This document shows, one piece after another, positions 51,469-61,809 of a stretch of 64,000 bases of DNA. The stretch lies in the NCBI RefSeq assembly GCF_004801315.1, contig NZ_SSNW01000019.1:1-64000 (forward strand), in the 5' to 3' direction. A model generated the notes under the pieces. That model was not told where the DNA came from and did no database searches. It saw only the letters and a program-made list of their open reading frames with translations. Both the position numbers and the translations under genes were made by a program. This DNA comes from Deinococcus sp. Arct2-2 (GTDB lineage Bacteria > Deinococcota > Deinococci > Deinococcales > Deinococcaceae). The first letter of the stretch is position 1; each line of letters begins with the position of its first letter.

Positions 51469-52416
51469 TCAGCCGCGAACAAGTCCAGCTTCGCGCTGGG
51501 CCAGATACCAGGCCAGCGTGCGCTCTACGCCTTCGCGGAGGCCAGTCCTGGCCTGCCAGCCCAAGTCACGCAGCTTGGACACGTCCATCAGTTTGCGCGG
51601 CGTGCCGTCGGGCTTGGACGCATCGAACACTAGGGCGCCCTCAAAGCCCACCACTCCTGCAATCAGTTCGGCCAGGGCACGGATGCTCAAATCCTGGCCG
51701 GTGCCGATGTTGATGGGGCCGGGAGCAGAGACGTGCTTCATCAGAAACAGGCAGGCGTCGGCCAGATCGTCGGAATACAGGAATTCCCGGAGCGGCGTTC
51801 CCGATCCCCAGATTTCCACCTGCGCCGCGCCGCTCTCAGTAGCCTCAACCATCTTCCGCATCAGCGCAGGCAGCACATGAGAGCCTTTCAGGTCGAAGTT
51901 GTCGCCGGGGCCGTAGAGGTTGGTGGGCATGCCACTGATGAAGTCCGCGCCGTACTGGGTGCGGTAATGGTCGCACAGCTCGATGGCCGCGATCTTCGCC
52001 ACCGCATAAGCCCGGTTGGTTTCTTCCAGCGGCCCGGTCAGCAGCGCCTCTTCCTGAAGGGGTTGGGGGGCAAGGCGCGGGTAGATGCAGCTCGATCCCA
52101 GATTCAGCAACTTCTTGACGCCTGTTTCGTGCGCCGTGTGAATCACGTTGGCCGCAATCATCAGGTTGTCGTACAAAAACTGCGCCGGATAGGTGCTGTT
52201 CGCCAGAATGCCGCCCACCTTCGCCGCTGCCAGAAACACGTATTCGGGCTGCGCCTGCCCAAAAAAGGCCCGGACTGCCGCCTGATCGCGCAGGTCCAGC
52301 TCGGCGCTCGTGCGGGTGATCAGGTTGCCGAACCCCTCTGCTTCGAGGCGGCGCATGAGGGCGCTGCCCACCAGTCCCCTGTGTCCGGCCACGTAGATTC
52401 GGGCGTCTGTGTGCAT
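51469..52416 (-). CDS. fcl: GDP-L-fucose synthase
   Basis: This is a 315-residue short-chain dehydrogenase/epimerase. NADP-binding motif GHRGLVGSALMRRLE is at the N-terminus; active-site Ser is in LGSSCIYPRLAPQPLQEEAL and the Tyr-x3-Lys pair in YAVAKIAAIELCDHYRTQYG, followed by PTNLYGPGDNFD, a hallmark of Fcl. It epimerises and reduces GDP-4-keto-6-deoxymannose to GDP-L-fucose. It starts where gmd ends (one-base overlap). Confidence 0.93.
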   Translation of the reverse strand: MHTDARIYVAGHRGLVGSALMRRLEAEGFGNLITRTSAELDLRDQAAVRAFFGQAQPEYVFLAAAKVGGILANSTYPAQFLYDNLMIAANVIHTAHETGVKKLLNLGSSCIYPRLAPQPLQEEALLTGPLEETNRAYAVAKIAAIELCDHYRTQYGADFISGMPTNLYGPGDNFDLKGSHVLPALMRKMVEATESGAAQVEIWGSGTPLREFLYSDDLADACLFLMKHVSAPGPINIGTGQDLSIRALAELIAGVVGFEGALVFDASKPDGTPRKLMDVSKLRDLGWQARTGLREGVERTLAWYLAQREAGLVRG

Positions 52417-53462
52417 CAGGTGTTGCCTACACCCTTCAGGGCCACCTGATGCCCAGCCGCGATCAGGGTTTTTTCCTGGCTTGCCAATTCCAGATCGGCT
52501 TCCACCATCTCGCGCACCAGTTCTTCAAAGCTGGTCTTGGGCACCCAGCCCAGGGCGCGGCGGGTTTCGGCAGCGTCGCCCAACAGGTAATCCACCTCTG
52601 CGGGGCGGAAGTAGCGGGGGTCGATTTCCACGTAGTCCTCGTGGTTCAGGCCCACCTGGGCAAAGGCCCGCTCCGCGAATTCGCGCACACTGTAGGCCTC
52701 GCCCGTGGCAATGCAGTAGTCACGCGGCACGTCTTGCTGAAGCATCAGCCACATGGCTTCGACGTAATCACGGGCATGGCCCCAGTCGCGCTTGGCATCC
52801 AGGTTGCCTAGATACAGCTTGGCTTGCAGGCCCATCTTGATGCGGCCCACCGCCCGCGTAATTTTGCGCGTCACAAAGGTTTCCCCGCGCCGGGGCGACT
52901 CGTGGTTAAACAGGATGCCGTTGCAGGCATACAGGTCATAGGCCTCGCGGTGATTGACCGTTTGCCAGTACGAGTACACCTTGGCAACCGCGTAGGGGCT
53001 GCGCGGATGAAACGGCGTGTGCAGCCCTTGCGGTGGCGGGGCCGCGCCAAACATCTCGGAACTGCTGGCCTGATAAAACTTCACTTGCAGTCCAGTTCGG
53101 TCTTGATAGTCGCGGATGGCTTCCAGCAACCGTAGAGTACCCAGCCCGGTCACGTCGGCGGTGTATTCGGCCTGATCGAAACTGACCTTGACATGGCTCT
53201 GTGCGCCGAGGTTGTAGACCTCTTGTGGCTGTACCTTTTCCAGCAACATCCGCAGGCCTGAGGCATCGGCGAGGTCACCATAATGTAGGAACATTTTGGC
53301 GCCTGATTCGTGGGGGTCATGATACAGATGATCGATCCGATCCGTGTTGAAGGTGCTGGCGCGACGAATCATGCCATGTACCTCGTAGCCTTTAGAAAGG
53401 AGCAGTTCCGTCAAGTAAGACCCGTCCTGACCCGTAATACCGGTTACTAGTGCCTTTTTCAT
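52416..53462 (-). CDS. gmd: GDP-mannose 4,6-dehydratase
   Basis: This is a 348-residue SDR enzyme: [20 protein letters not shown] (NADP site), [17 protein letters not shown] (RR-x-S motif that recognises GDP-mannose), [11 protein letters not shown], and [19 protein letters not shown] (catalytic Tyr/Lys). It converts GDP-mannose to GDP-4-keto-6-deoxymannose for Fcl. The gene overlaps the glycosyltransferase gene before it by four bases. Confidence 0.94.
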   Translation of the reverse strand: MKKALVTGITGQDGSYLTELLLSKGYEVHGMIRRASTFNTDRIDHLYHDPHESGAKMFLHYGDLADASGLRMLLEKVQPQEVYNLGAQSHVKVSFDQAEYTADVTGLGTLRLLEAIRDYQDRTGLQVKFYQASSSEMFGAAPPPQGLHTPFHPRSPYAVAKVYSYWQTVNHREAYDLYACNGILFNHESPRRGETFVTRKITRAVGRIKMGLQAKLYLGNLDAKRDWGHARDYVEAMWLMLQQDVPRDYCIATGEAYSVREFAERAFAQVGLNHEDYVEIDPRYFRPAEVDYLLGDAAETRRALGWVPKTSFEELVREMVEADLELASQEKTLIAAGHQVALKGVGNT

Positions 53463-55237
53463 TCTTGAACTCCTCTGCTTGGCCTGTTAAGCACCCGCTC
53501 CCGTAGGAGTTGCTGCCCAAACATCCAAACAAACCGTGGATTTTGCCGAGCGTACCGCTTCCAGAGCCGCTTCGGCTCCATGACCAGCCGAAATAACCAC
53601 TCTAACCCGACACCCTGCAGGGCTGCTGGAGCTTGTTTTACCCGTCCGGAATGGAAGTCAAAGGCTGCTCCCACGCCTAGCATCACCAAAGGCAAGCGGT
53701 CACGGTGACGGTACATCCACCATTCCTGCTTGGGACAGCCAATCCCCACAAACAATATCCGCGCCCCAGAATCCAAAATTTGCTGGGTGTCCGCAGCATC
53801 CTCCTCATGCGTCGGTAGACGGAAGGGCGGTGCAATGGCACAGACAATCCGAATGCCGGGGAATTCGTGGTGCAAGAATGCCTTGAACTCTTCCAAGCTC
53901 TCAGGTGTGCCCCCATACAACCCAACTGGAACCCCCTGCGCTGCGGCAGCCTCACAGACATTTAGCGTCAGCGTTGGCCCATACACTCGCTCGGCATTGG
54001 GCACACCCAATAACTTTAGCCCCCACACTAACGGCACTCCATCTGGTGTTACTAGATCGGCAGTATTAACTACTTCGCGGAATGCAGGATCGTCAATGCC
54101 TTCCATGACCATGTGCACATTAGCGGCATGGACACGACGGACAACCTTTTGACGGCTCCAATCTAAAATTTTGGAAGTAGCTTGAGTGTAGTTCAAAGCG
54201 TTAAGCTTTGAATCTAGAATAGCGCTACTACCTTCTTTGGAAATAATCTTGTTCTTTTTGTACAAACCTGTTTGGCGTTCTTGGAAATAAATCCACATAA
54301 ATTTAGCTAAGTCTTTAGGGGAAAAAATAAATAGGAGCCAAAACATTGATAGAGCTAGCTTATTAGACATTTTGAAATCTTTATCTAGAGCATACGCTTT
54401 AATAAGTAGAATATATGTTGAAAGAGTAGATTCACCTGATAGCTTCTTGTACCCTAGCTCGTTGCGCACAAAAAAGCTGTTGCGATTTTTTGCCTTTTCT
54501 GATAAATCTAACCCCTTCACGATGGAGCTTTGAATTGATATTTGTTTCGAGAGCCCTTCAATACTGGATAGCCTTTTGATATACTGGCCATCTCTATGAA
54601 TTCTGTACTCAGCCAGAATTTCTTCGATGCCACAAATGGGAGCAAGCTTCGCCGCGCCCAGACTCAAATAAGCATCTAATGATCCCGAAAAAGCCCCTAA
54701 CGGACTTGGCATCAAGGCTTCGCATATTTCTCTCTTGAAAGTAAGCGCACTTGTTGCAGGTGAAACGATTCTGGCCGTATTCAAAACCTCTTGACGCCGA
54801 TCACCATGACTCAACTTAGCGCCCTGTGGTCGGATAACTGATGTTCGGGCGCCCTTCTCATCTATAATAAAAACCTTATGAGTGAACATCCCATACTGTG
54901 GGAATTTTTGAATATATTCATCAACCACCTTGAGTTTATTTGGCAGCCAAATATCGTCGGAATCTATCATCGAAATATAGTCTCCAGTAGCAAGCTTTAG
55001 CCCTGCTTCAAAAGCTCCCGACTGGCCACTGTTTTCAATTCTTATCAAAGAGAATCGGCTAGGCTGGTTAGTGTTTTGTATAACCTTTTGTATTATATCT
55101 CCGCTACCATCATTTGAACCGTCATCAACGATAATACATTCAAAATCATCAAATGATTGATCTATAACAGAAACAATACATTTTTCAATATATTCTCTAT
55201 GGTTGTATACTGTACAAATCACACTAAATCTTGTCAT
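53459..55237 (-). CDS. Fusion protein: GT2 glycosyltransferase and WecG/TagA glycosyltransferase
   Basis: This is a 592-residue protein with two glycosyltransferases. Residues 1 to about 240 are a GT-A family 2 enzyme ([51 protein letters not shown] with the DxD motif). Residues about 345-590 are WecG/TagA/CpsF type ([55 protein letters not shown]). The GT2 half is markedly AT-rich and uses rare AT-ending codons, while the WecG half has the local GC-rich usage; the change falls near 54170. The gene therefore looks like a recent fusion of foreign and resident DNA. Both act on lipid-linked sugars at the cytoplasmic membrane face. Confidence 0.85.
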   Translation of the reverse strand: MTRFSVICTVYNHREYIEKCIVSVIDQSFDDFECIIVDDGSNDGSGDIIQKVIQNTNQPSRFSLIRIENSGQSGAFEAGLKLATGDYISMIDSDDIWLPNKLKVVDEYIQKFPQYGMFTHKVFIIDEKGARTSVIRPQGAKLSHGDRRQEVLNTARIVSPATSALTFKREICEALMPSPLGAFSGSLDAYLSLGAAKLAPICGIEEILAEYRIHRDGQYIKRLSSIEGLSKQISIQSSIVKGLDLSEKAKNRNSFFVRNELGYKKLSGESTLSTYILLIKAYALDKDFKMSNKLALSMFWLLFIFSPKDLAKFMWIYFQERQTGLYKKNKIISKEGSSAILDSKLNALNYTQATSKILDWSRQKVVRRVHAANVHMVMEGIDDPAFREVVNTADLVTPDGVPLVWGLKLLGVPNAERVYGPTLTLNVCEAAAAQGVPVGLYGGTPESLEEFKAFLHHEFPGIRIVCAIAPPFRLPTHEEDAADTQQILDSGARILFVGIGCPKQEWWMYRHRDRLPLVMLGVGAAFDFHSGRVKQAPAALQGVGLEWLFRLVMEPKRLWKRYARQNPRFVWMFGQQLLRERVLNRPSRGVQE

Positions 55238-55315
55238 ATAATTCCTCTAATGCCAGATGCTCTAAGCACAGGTCAACTCTCAACGGTGTAGTTGAATTGT
55301 TTTGAATACATAATG

Positions 55316-56173
55316 TTAGTTCCCAGAATCGGTCTGAGCCCTTGATGCAGTTGGAGCGAGCAAACACTTTATATATGGGCTTAACCATGTTATAGGCCAG
55401 AGAACCCCACCATGGCGATAGGTAAATGCTGCCCACTCCTTAGGCGGTAGACCCTTGACACCAATCAATTTGAACCACCGAGCTTTTTTAGTCAGAGCGG
55501 TGTCCTGCCATGTACCAAAAATTTGGTTGCGTCCACAGGTACCAACAAACTCAGGAGCAATCCACATCTCTATGTTGAGCTTTTTGGCCCGAAGGCCATA
55601 GTCGAAATCTCCCATGCTATGGGTATATGCGGGGCTGAGGATACCTAACTTTTGTTCGACTCCTCTAGGCACTAAAACGCAATTGCCATTCATGGTATCC
55701 GCTCTTATGGGCGTCGAACCTGGAGATACAATATGAAAACGAACGGGTTTCCAGCGGCTTTTCCGGACTACCCCGCCGTAGGTTAACGCTCCTGTCTCAG
55801 GATCCCTTGTCGAGCCAACGATGATGGCCTGATCAGCAAAAAAAGCTGATGTATCCAACAAGTTGCGTATAGCAGAGGAATCCAACAGAGTGTCGTCATT
55901 GAGCCAAAGATAAAACTCTGGCTGGCTGCGCTTTGCGACTTCCCAGGCTCGCCGCATACCACCATTCCAATAATTTGAGCCGTCTCCAGTCAGTACCTGC
56001 ACTTCAGGGAACTGGGCAGCAATCGCAGCGGCCGTCCCGTCCTGGCTGCCATCGTCAAATAACGTAACTAACAGTCTGACGTTTGGGTTCTGATTCTTAT
56101 ATAGATGGTGCAATGCTTCAAGCGTTTTCTCACGCCTGTTAAACACTGTCAGAAGAACTTGGATATCAATCAT
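55316..56173 (-). CDS. Family 2 glycosyltransferase, rhamnosyltransferase-like
   Basis: This is a 285-residue GT-A enzyme: IQVLLTVFNRREKTLEALHH, VTLFDDGSQDGTAAAIA, LTGDGSNYWNGGMRRAWEVA and FYLWLNDDTLLDSSAI (DDT metal site). The 'NYWNGGMR' stretch is usual in rhamnosyltransferase-like GT2 proteins. The acceptor and donor cannot be deduced. It ends 78 bases before the fusion gene; base composition is intermediate. Confidence 0.85.
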   Translation of the reverse strand: MIDIQVLLTVFNRREKTLEALHHLYKNQNPNVRLLVTLFDDGSQDGTAAAIAAQFPEVQVLTGDGSNYWNGGMRRAWEVAKRSQPEFYLWLNDDTLLDSSAIRNLLDTSAFFADQAIIVGSTRDPETGALTYGGVVRKSRWKPVRFHIVSPGSTPIRADTMNGNCVLVPRGVEQKLGILSPAYTHSMGDFDYGLRAKKLNIEMWIAPEFVGTCGRNQIFGTWQDTALTKKARWFKLIGVKGLPPKEWAAFTYRHGGVLWPITWLSPYIKCLLAPTASRAQTDSGN

Positions 56174-56519
56174 GGTCTTAAATTATGCAGTACACAGTGT
56201 AAAAATGCTTGCTTTTCGAGCCAGTAGGGAAGGTCAGAAACGTCAGTTTTCAACGGATCACTCCACCTTTTGACTAGTACGATTGTGTTTTCTGAGTATG
56301 GCATTTACGATCCTGTGTCTTCAAAGACGCAACAGAGTAGACGAGTGTTTGCAGTGACGGTCACAGGACTTCGGGAGTTTAGAGTGTGTGGTGATTTATG
56401 TAGAAGTCCTTGCTAAGCAAAAATTCAATTTCTTGTATTGTAACATCAAAATAATCAGGTAAAATATGGGATACTGCCTCAGTTATAATGGATTCGCCCT
56501 ATTTGTCAGAGCTAGGAAA
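56174..56519. other. AT-rich intergenic stretch inside the polysaccharide locus
   Basis: This is 346 bases, clearly AT-rich, with no open frame of interest. It separates the two glycosyltransferase genes from the UXS-like gene and probably contains the promoter of the 56173-to-51469 transcript. The composition matches the foreign GT2 part, suggesting the same incoming segment. Confidence 0.45.
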
Positions 56520-57485
56520 TTAAACAGTTAAAAAGCTCTTCAAATCAGAGGTGGTCTCACTTTCACTTACTGAGTTAAGCAAATTTTGAAGACCGTTTCT
56601 CAAACTCACCTGTGGCGTCCAGCCGAGCAGGCCCTGAGCGCGGGCGATGTCGGGTTTGCGCTGCTGGGGATCATCACTGGGTGCCGGCTGATACACTAGG
56701 GTCAGCTCTGGATCAATGACCTCCCGCACCACCGCCGCCAGCTCCAGCATCGTAAATTCAGTGGGATTGCCTAGATTTACCGGCTCATGATAGGTCACGC
56801 CTATCAGGCGTACGATGCCCTCGACCAGATCATCCACATATTGAAAGCTGCGCGTCTGCAGGCCGTCGCCGTAGATCGTCAATGCCTCGCCCCGCAGCGC
56901 CTGATGCACGAAATTGGTGATCACCCGTCCATCGTCGGCCCGCATGCGCGGGCCGTAGGTATTGAAAATCCGGATGATCCGGGTATCCACTCCCCTGGCC
57001 CGGTGGTACGCCATCGTGATCGCCTCGGCATACCGTTTAGCCTCGTCATAACAGCTTCTCAGCCCGTTGGGATTGACATGGCCCCAGTACGACTCAGACT
57101 GCGGGTGAACATGGGGATCGCCGTACACTTCGCTGGTGCTGGCGAGAAAGAATTTCGCGCCGTGTTTCAGGGCCAACTCCAGACCGTGCTGGGTGCCCTG
57201 GGCACCCACCATCAGGGTTTCGATGGGAAATTCCTGATAGTGGGGCGGGCTGGCCGGGGAAGCGAAGTGGAGCACCCAGTCCAGGGCGTCATCATGGTAG
57301 GGGATACCGAGACTGACATCGGCTTCGAGGAACTGAAAGCGGGGATGGGCGCGGAACAGGGCGGTGTTCTGGTGCTGGCCGCTGATGTAGTTGTCCACGC
57401 CGATGACCGTGTGGCCTTCCTTTAGGAAACGCTCCACCAGATGCGACCCCACAAACCCCGCACTCCCCGTGATCAGAATCTTCAC
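56520..57485 (-). CDS. UDP-glucuronate decarboxylase-like NAD-dependent epimerase/dehydratase
   Basis: This is a 321-residue SDR enzyme of the UXS type: [40 protein letters not shown] (a signature of UDP-xylose synthases), [31 protein letters not shown] (catalytic Tyr/Lys), and [19 protein letters not shown]. It would turn UDP-glucuronate, made by the next gene, into UDP-xylose. It starts inside the end of ugd (four-base overlap). The last 20 residues are an atypical Ser/Thr-rich tail. Confidence 0.88.
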   Translation of the reverse strand: MKILITGSAGFVGSHLVERFLKEGHTVIGVDNYISGQHQNTALFRAHPRFQFLEADVSLGIPYHDDALDWVLHFASPASPPHYQEFPIETLMVGAQGTQHGLELALKHGAKFFLASTSEVYGDPHVHPQSESYWGHVNPNGLRSCYDEAKRYAEAITMAYHRARGVDTRIIRIFNTYGPRMRADDGRVITNFVHQALRGEALTIYGDGLQTRSFQYVDDLVEGIVRLIGVTYHEPVNLGNPTEFTMLELAAVVREVIDPELTLVYQPAPSDDPQQRKPDIARAQGLLGWTPQVSLRNGLQNLLNSVSESETTSDLKSFLTV

Positions 57486-58870
57486 TCAGTAACCTGTTCT
57501 GGTATGTACTGGGCGGCTTCACGGCCCATCTGCTCCACTTGTGCGGGCAGGGCCTCGCGCAGAATATTGCGGGCATCGATGATCAGTGGGCGGCGCATGG
57601 TGCCCACCAGTTCGGCCCAGTTCAGCTGCACATACTCGTCCCACTCGGTGGCGATGATCACGGCGTCGGCGCGGGCAAGGGCGCTGGCCGGGTCACTGGC
57701 CGGGGTGTAGGTCAGGTGGGTCCACTCGCGGGCGGCGCGGGGCATGGCGACCGGGTCATGGGCCGTCACCACCGCGCCCAGCTGGCTCAGGCGGGCAATC
57801 AGGTCATGGGCGGGAGCGTCACGCAGATCGTCGGTGTTGGGCTTGAAGGCCATCCCCAGTACAGTAATGCGTTTGCCTTTCAAACTTTTCAGATGACGCA
57901 TCAACTTATCTATGACGGTGTGACGCTGGCGGTAGTTGATGTCGATGGCGGCCTGCAAGATCGGCATGGCGTAATTGTGTTCACGCCCAGCACTGATCAG
58001 GCCCTGCGTGTCCTTGCCGAAGCAGCTGCCGCCCCAGCCCAATCCTGCCTGCAAAAAGCGGTGGCCGATACGCCCATCAAAGCCGATGCCTGTGCTGACT
58101 TCTTGAACATCTGCGCCGACCCGCTCACACAGGCCCGCGATTTCGTTGGCGAAGCTGATCTTAAGGGCCAGAAACGCATTGGCTGCGTACTTGATCATCT
58201 CGGCACTCTGCAGGGTGGTCTTGACCACTGCCGGGCGGGTGTAACTGTCGGGGCGCGGCGTGCCGATGGGCGGCACGAAGGTCTGTTCGATCAGGGGCGC
58301 GTACAGCCGGGCCAGATAGTCCACAGCCTCGGGGTGGCCGCCCATCACCAGGCGGTCGGGGTAGAGACTGTCAGACAGCGCCGTGCCTTCGCGCAGGAAT
58401 TCCGGGTTGCTGACCACGCGGTGGCGCGTCTCGTCGAAGTTGGGCGAGTGGTCTTCCAGCAGGCCCTGCACATAGTCGCCCGTACCGATAGGAACGGTGC
58501 TCTTGTTCACGATGATCTGCGCATGCCCGTTCAGATAAGGGGCGAGGCTGGCTGTGGCGCTGGTTACGTAAGTGAGATCGGGGGTTCCGTCGGGGCTGGG
58601 GGGCGTGCCCACGCAGATGAAGATCACATCGGCCTCGGCCACTGCGGCGTAACTGGTCGTCCAAGTCAGGCGTCCTTCCTGTCCGGCCAGCAGCCCTTCC
58701 AGGCCGGGTTCGTGAATCGGCACCTCGCCGCGCTGTAACTGGGCAATTTTTGCCGGATCGATATCGATGCCCGTGACCTGATAGCCGATGTGGGCCAGCA
58801 GTCCGGCGGTGCCGAGGCCAACGTAGCCGGTGCCGATCACGGCGACGTGTTTGGGAAGACTGTGTTTCAT
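57482..58870 (-). CDS. ugd: UDP-glucose 6-dehydrogenase
   Basis: This is a 462-residue enzyme: [20 protein letters not shown] (NAD site), [39 protein letters not shown], and the catalytic cysteine in [15 protein letters not shown]. The C-terminal nucleotide-sugar domain has [16 protein letters not shown]. It oxidises UDP-glucose twice to UDP-glucuronate. It overlaps both neighbours by four bases, in a tight operon. Confidence 0.95.
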   Translation of the reverse strand: MKHSLPKHVAVIGTGYVGLGTAGLLAHIGYQVTGIDIDPAKIAQLQRGEVPIHEPGLEGLLAGQEGRLTWTTSYAAVAEADVIFICVGTPPSPDGTPDLTYVTSATASLAPYLNGHAQIIVNKSTVPIGTGDYVQGLLEDHSPNFDETRHRVVSNPEFLREGTALSDSLYPDRLVMGGHPEAVDYLARLYAPLIEQTFVPPIGTPRPDSYTRPAVVKTTLQSAEMIKYAANAFLALKISFANEIAGLCERVGADVQEVSTGIGFDGRIGHRFLQAGLGWGGSCFGKDTQGLISAGREHNYAMPILQAAIDINYRQRHTVIDKLMRHLKSLKGKRITVLGMAFKPNTDDLRDAPAHDLIARLSQLGAVVTAHDPVAMPRAAREWTHLTYTPASDPASALARADAVIIATEWDEYVQLNWAELVGTMRRPLIIDARNILREALPAQVEQMGREAAQYIPEQVTE

Positions 58871-59934
58871 GCGAAGCGCTCCAGTTCCGGCGTGCGTTTG
58901 AGTTGCTGCACCACCTGTTTGATGTCTTGTGTTCGGTCTTTGCGGACCACCAGGGTCACGTCTCCGGCCCGGACGACCACCACATCCTCCAGACCTATCG
59001 TGGCAATCAGGTCGTCGCCGTTGGTCGTATATAAAATTGCGCCGCCAGTATCGAGGCTCACGTGCCGTCCTACAACCACATTGGTACCGTCGCCTTTCAG
59101 CAACCGTTCCAGCGCGTTCCAGTCGCCCAGATCGTCCCAGCCGAAGTTGGCTGGAATAACGACCACGTTAGCGGCGCGTTCCATCACGGCGTAATCTACA
59201 CTGACCTTGGGTAGGCTGGGGTAGACCTGACGCAATCCGCCCCGGATTTTCGCAGCTTCGCTCATCGGGCCGTATAACTCCGGCACATGCTCTTCAAAAG
59301 CCTGCAAAATCGATTGCACCCGCCACACGAAGATGCCGCTGTTCCAGAGGAAACGTCCAGTTGACAAAAAGTAGGCGGCGGTCTGGGCATCCGGTTTTTC
59401 GGTAAATCGCTTGACCTGATACGCCTCACCCACAGGTGTATTCGAGAGCACGTCGCCCTGCTCGATGTATCCGTAACCAGTGGCAGGGTATTCGGGAGCA
59501 ATGCCAAGGGTGACCAGCGCGTCGCCAGCGGCGGCAATAGTCACGGCCTGTGCCAATGTCCGGGCGAAGGCCACCTGATCCTGAATCAGGTGGTCGGCAG
59601 GGAATACGCCCATGATGGCGTCGGGATCGTCGCGGGCAATGGTCAGGGCGGCGTACAGAATGGCGGCGGCGGTGTCGCGGGGCACAGGCTCGACCAGCAA
59701 GTTTTCCATCGGCAGGTCTGGCAGATGCTCAAGCACCTGCGAGCGGTGGTTGTGGGCCGTGACCACCATCAAGCGGTCAGGCTCGCCGCTGGTCTGATTC
59801 AGGCGGTCGGCGGTGGCCTGGAGCAGGCTGCGCCCCGTGGGTTCGAGAATCAGGAACTGCTTGGGTTTATGCTGACGCGAGAGGGGCCAAAACCGTTCCC
59901 CACTCCCACCGGCCAAAATTACTGGATAGAACAT
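58867..59934 (-). CDS. manC: Mannose-1-phosphate guanylyltransferase
   Basis: This is a 355-residue nucleotidyltransferase: [20 protein letters not shown] then PKQFL (the pyrophosphorylase signature), [24 protein letters not shown], and WNSGIFVWR. It makes GDP-mannose from mannose-1-phosphate and GTP. It lacks the phosphomannose isomerase domain of longer bifunctional enzymes. The open frame goes back to 60063, but ATG 59934 begins exactly at the family start. It is the first gene of the tight manC-ugd-UXS cluster. Confidence 0.93.
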   Translation of the reverse strand: MFYPVILAGGSGERFWPLSRQHKPKQFLILEPTGRSLLQATADRLNQTSGEPDRLMVVTAHNHRSQVLEHLPDLPMENLLVEPVPRDTAAAILYAALTIARDDPDAIMGVFPADHLIQDQVAFARTLAQAVTIAAAGDALVTLGIAPEYPATGYGYIEQGDVLSNTPVGEAYQVKRFTEKPDAQTAAYFLSTGRFLWNSGIFVWRVQSILQAFEEHVPELYGPMSEAAKIRGGLRQVYPSLPKVSVDYAVMERAANVVVIPANFGWDDLGDWNALERLLKGDGTNVVVGRHVSLDTGGAILYTTNGDDLIATIGLEDVVVVRAGDVTLVVRKDRTQDIKQVVQQLKRTPELERFA

Positions 59935-60171
59935 AACTGGATTGCCCCCTCTACAGCGCCCGGACGAATGCTCCTGCCCGGGATGACAGGAGCTTAATTC
60001 AGGCTTCATTACGCGTTTGTCATTCTCATCAGCGCCTAAGTGAGGTCTTATACATCTTGACACTCTGGCTTGATGCGGTAGAGGCTCCCCAAAAAATGGG
60101 AGTCCTAGCTAATTCTCCTCGCATGGCGCGTTGCATAGTCCCCAGCGTATTGGAAAGCTTTCGTGGATAAC

Positions 60172-61584
60172 CTAATTTCTGACCCGACGCACCACTTCAT
60201 CCAGAAGTATCTGGAGGGTTGCAGGTGATCCAGCCTCGACATAGATTCTTAGGAGTGGTTCTGTCCCACTTGCCCGGACAAGTATCCACGCCCCTCCCTC
60301 CAAGAGCAGCTTGACGCCATCTCTTCCATTTACATCCTGTACTTTCCAGCCTGCAATATCTGTCCAACTTCCCACGTCACTCAGGGCACTGGTCTTGTCG
60401 AAATCCTCACTCATTCGAAGGTCGACTCTGTCATAGGTGTGAGAGAAGTCAGTCAGGACTTCAATTTCCCGGAACAGCTCAGGCAGGCTTCGGCCACTGG
60501 TGGCGACGGCCTCCAGCAACAGCAAGCTGTTGAGCAGACCGTCGCGTTCAGGAATATGGCCCTGCACCCCCAGTCCGCCGGATTCTTCGCCGCCCATCAG
60601 CACAGCACGCGCTGGATCCTGTTCGCCTTCCAGAAAGGCGTCGGTGATGTACTTAAAGCCGATGGGTGTTTCGGTAACTTCCAACCCCAAGTGCGCCGCT
60701 AGGAGTTCAACGATTCGGCTGGTCGAAACAGTTTTGACAATCCGTCCGCGTAGGCCTTTGCCATGCAGATGCTTGAGCAGAACAGCGAAAATCTGGTGGC
60801 TGTTGAAAAATGTGCCGCCTGCTACCACGATTCCCAGACGGTCAGCGTCGCCGTCCGTGGCTGTGCCGAACGTCAGGCCTTCTTGGGCGGCCATGACCGA
60901 CATCAACGCCTCCAGATTCTGCGGAATCGGTTCAGGATTCACGCCGTAAAACTGAGGATCGGGTTGACCATGCAGAGGCCGAATCTCCACATCCAACCTC
61001 GCGTGTTGGGCGTACGCCTCCAGCCAACCGCAGCCTGCACCGCCCATCGCATCGTGATACAACACGCCCCGGTAATTGCGCAGTGTATCGAGATCAAGCA
61101 ATCTGTCCAGAGACTCGAAATAGCTGCGGCGGCCATCAAAGGGAGTGATCTGACCGTGTGGCGTCTGTGATCCGCTCTGGTCTGCTCCGCTCAATTGAGC
61201 TTCCACCTGCTGCACGATCTCTGGGGTGGCGCTGCCCCCATATGACCCCTTGAGCTTGTAGCCGTTGTATTCCGGTGGATTGTGGGAAGCCGTGATCATC
61301 GTCCCACCCGCTGCGCCAAGGTGTCGGGTGGCAAACGACACAACAGGCGTAGGCAGGAAGCTCTGAGAAAGCCAGACGTTCAGGCCGTGCTGCGCCATCA
61401 CGGTGGCGGTGAGGTGTGCAAACCGCGCCCCAAGAAAGCGGGTGTCGTAGCCGACCACTACGGTTTTCCCCCCATGCGCCGTCAAGTAGCGTGCGTGAGC
61501 TGCAGCTACGTGCGCCACATTCGCAAAAGTGAAGCCTTCTGCCAGTACGTCCCGCCAGCCATCGGTACCGAATTTGATTCCCAT
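60172..61584 (-). CDS. manB: Phosphomannomutase/phosphoglucomutase
   Basis: This is a 470-residue alpha-D-phosphohexomutase: [20 protein letters not shown], phosphoserine loop [20 protein letters not shown], metal-binding TDGDADRLG, sugar-binding [10 protein letters not shown], and phosphate-binding [15 protein letters not shown]. It interconverts hexose 6- and 1-phosphates, supplying mannose-1-phosphate (for ManC) or glucose-1-phosphate. The frame opens at 61773, but ATG 61584 begins at the conserved N-terminus. Confidence 0.9.
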   Translation of the reverse strand: MGIKFGTDGWRDVLAEGFTFANVAHVAAAHARYLTAHGGKTVVVGYDTRFLGARFAHLTATVMAQHGLNVWLSQSFLPTPVVSFATRHLGAAGGTMITASHNPPEYNGYKLKGSYGGSATPEIVQQVEAQLSGADQSGSQTPHGQITPFDGRRSYFESLDRLLDLDTLRNYRGVLYHDAMGGAGCGWLEAYAQHARLDVEIRPLHGQPDPQFYGVNPEPIPQNLEALMSVMAAQEGLTFGTATDGDADRLGIVVAGGTFFNSHQIFAVLLKHLHGKGLRGRIVKTVSTSRIVELLAAHLGLEVTETPIGFKYITDAFLEGEQDPARAVLMGGEESGGLGVQGHIPERDGLLNSLLLLEAVATSGRSLPELFREIEVLTDFSHTYDRVDLRMSEDFDKTSALSDVGSWTDIAGWKVQDVNGRDGVKLLLEGGAWILVRASGTEPLLRIYVEAGSPATLQILLDEVVRRVRN

Positions 61585-61809
61585 TTGCATGCCCCCAGAA
61601 AACGCTTTAAAAGGAATGGTCAGAAAAAGTGCGCCCAGAGGCGCAAGTTCATTTAAATTGTAGCATGCTGCCCAAATTACTTCGATTAGAGAATTTAGCC
61701 GCTGAAGATACAATATCTGCGTAAAGATCCATCTTTGATAACTCTCATCAATAGGCTGAAGCCACCTTAGCAAGTAACACTGTTGTTTGGCTCTCGCTCT
61801 CTCATGGGG

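Noticed and set aside
57539..58738. A 399-codon open frame on the plus strand across ugd
   Set aside because: It is antisense to an unambiguous UDP-glucose dehydrogenase.
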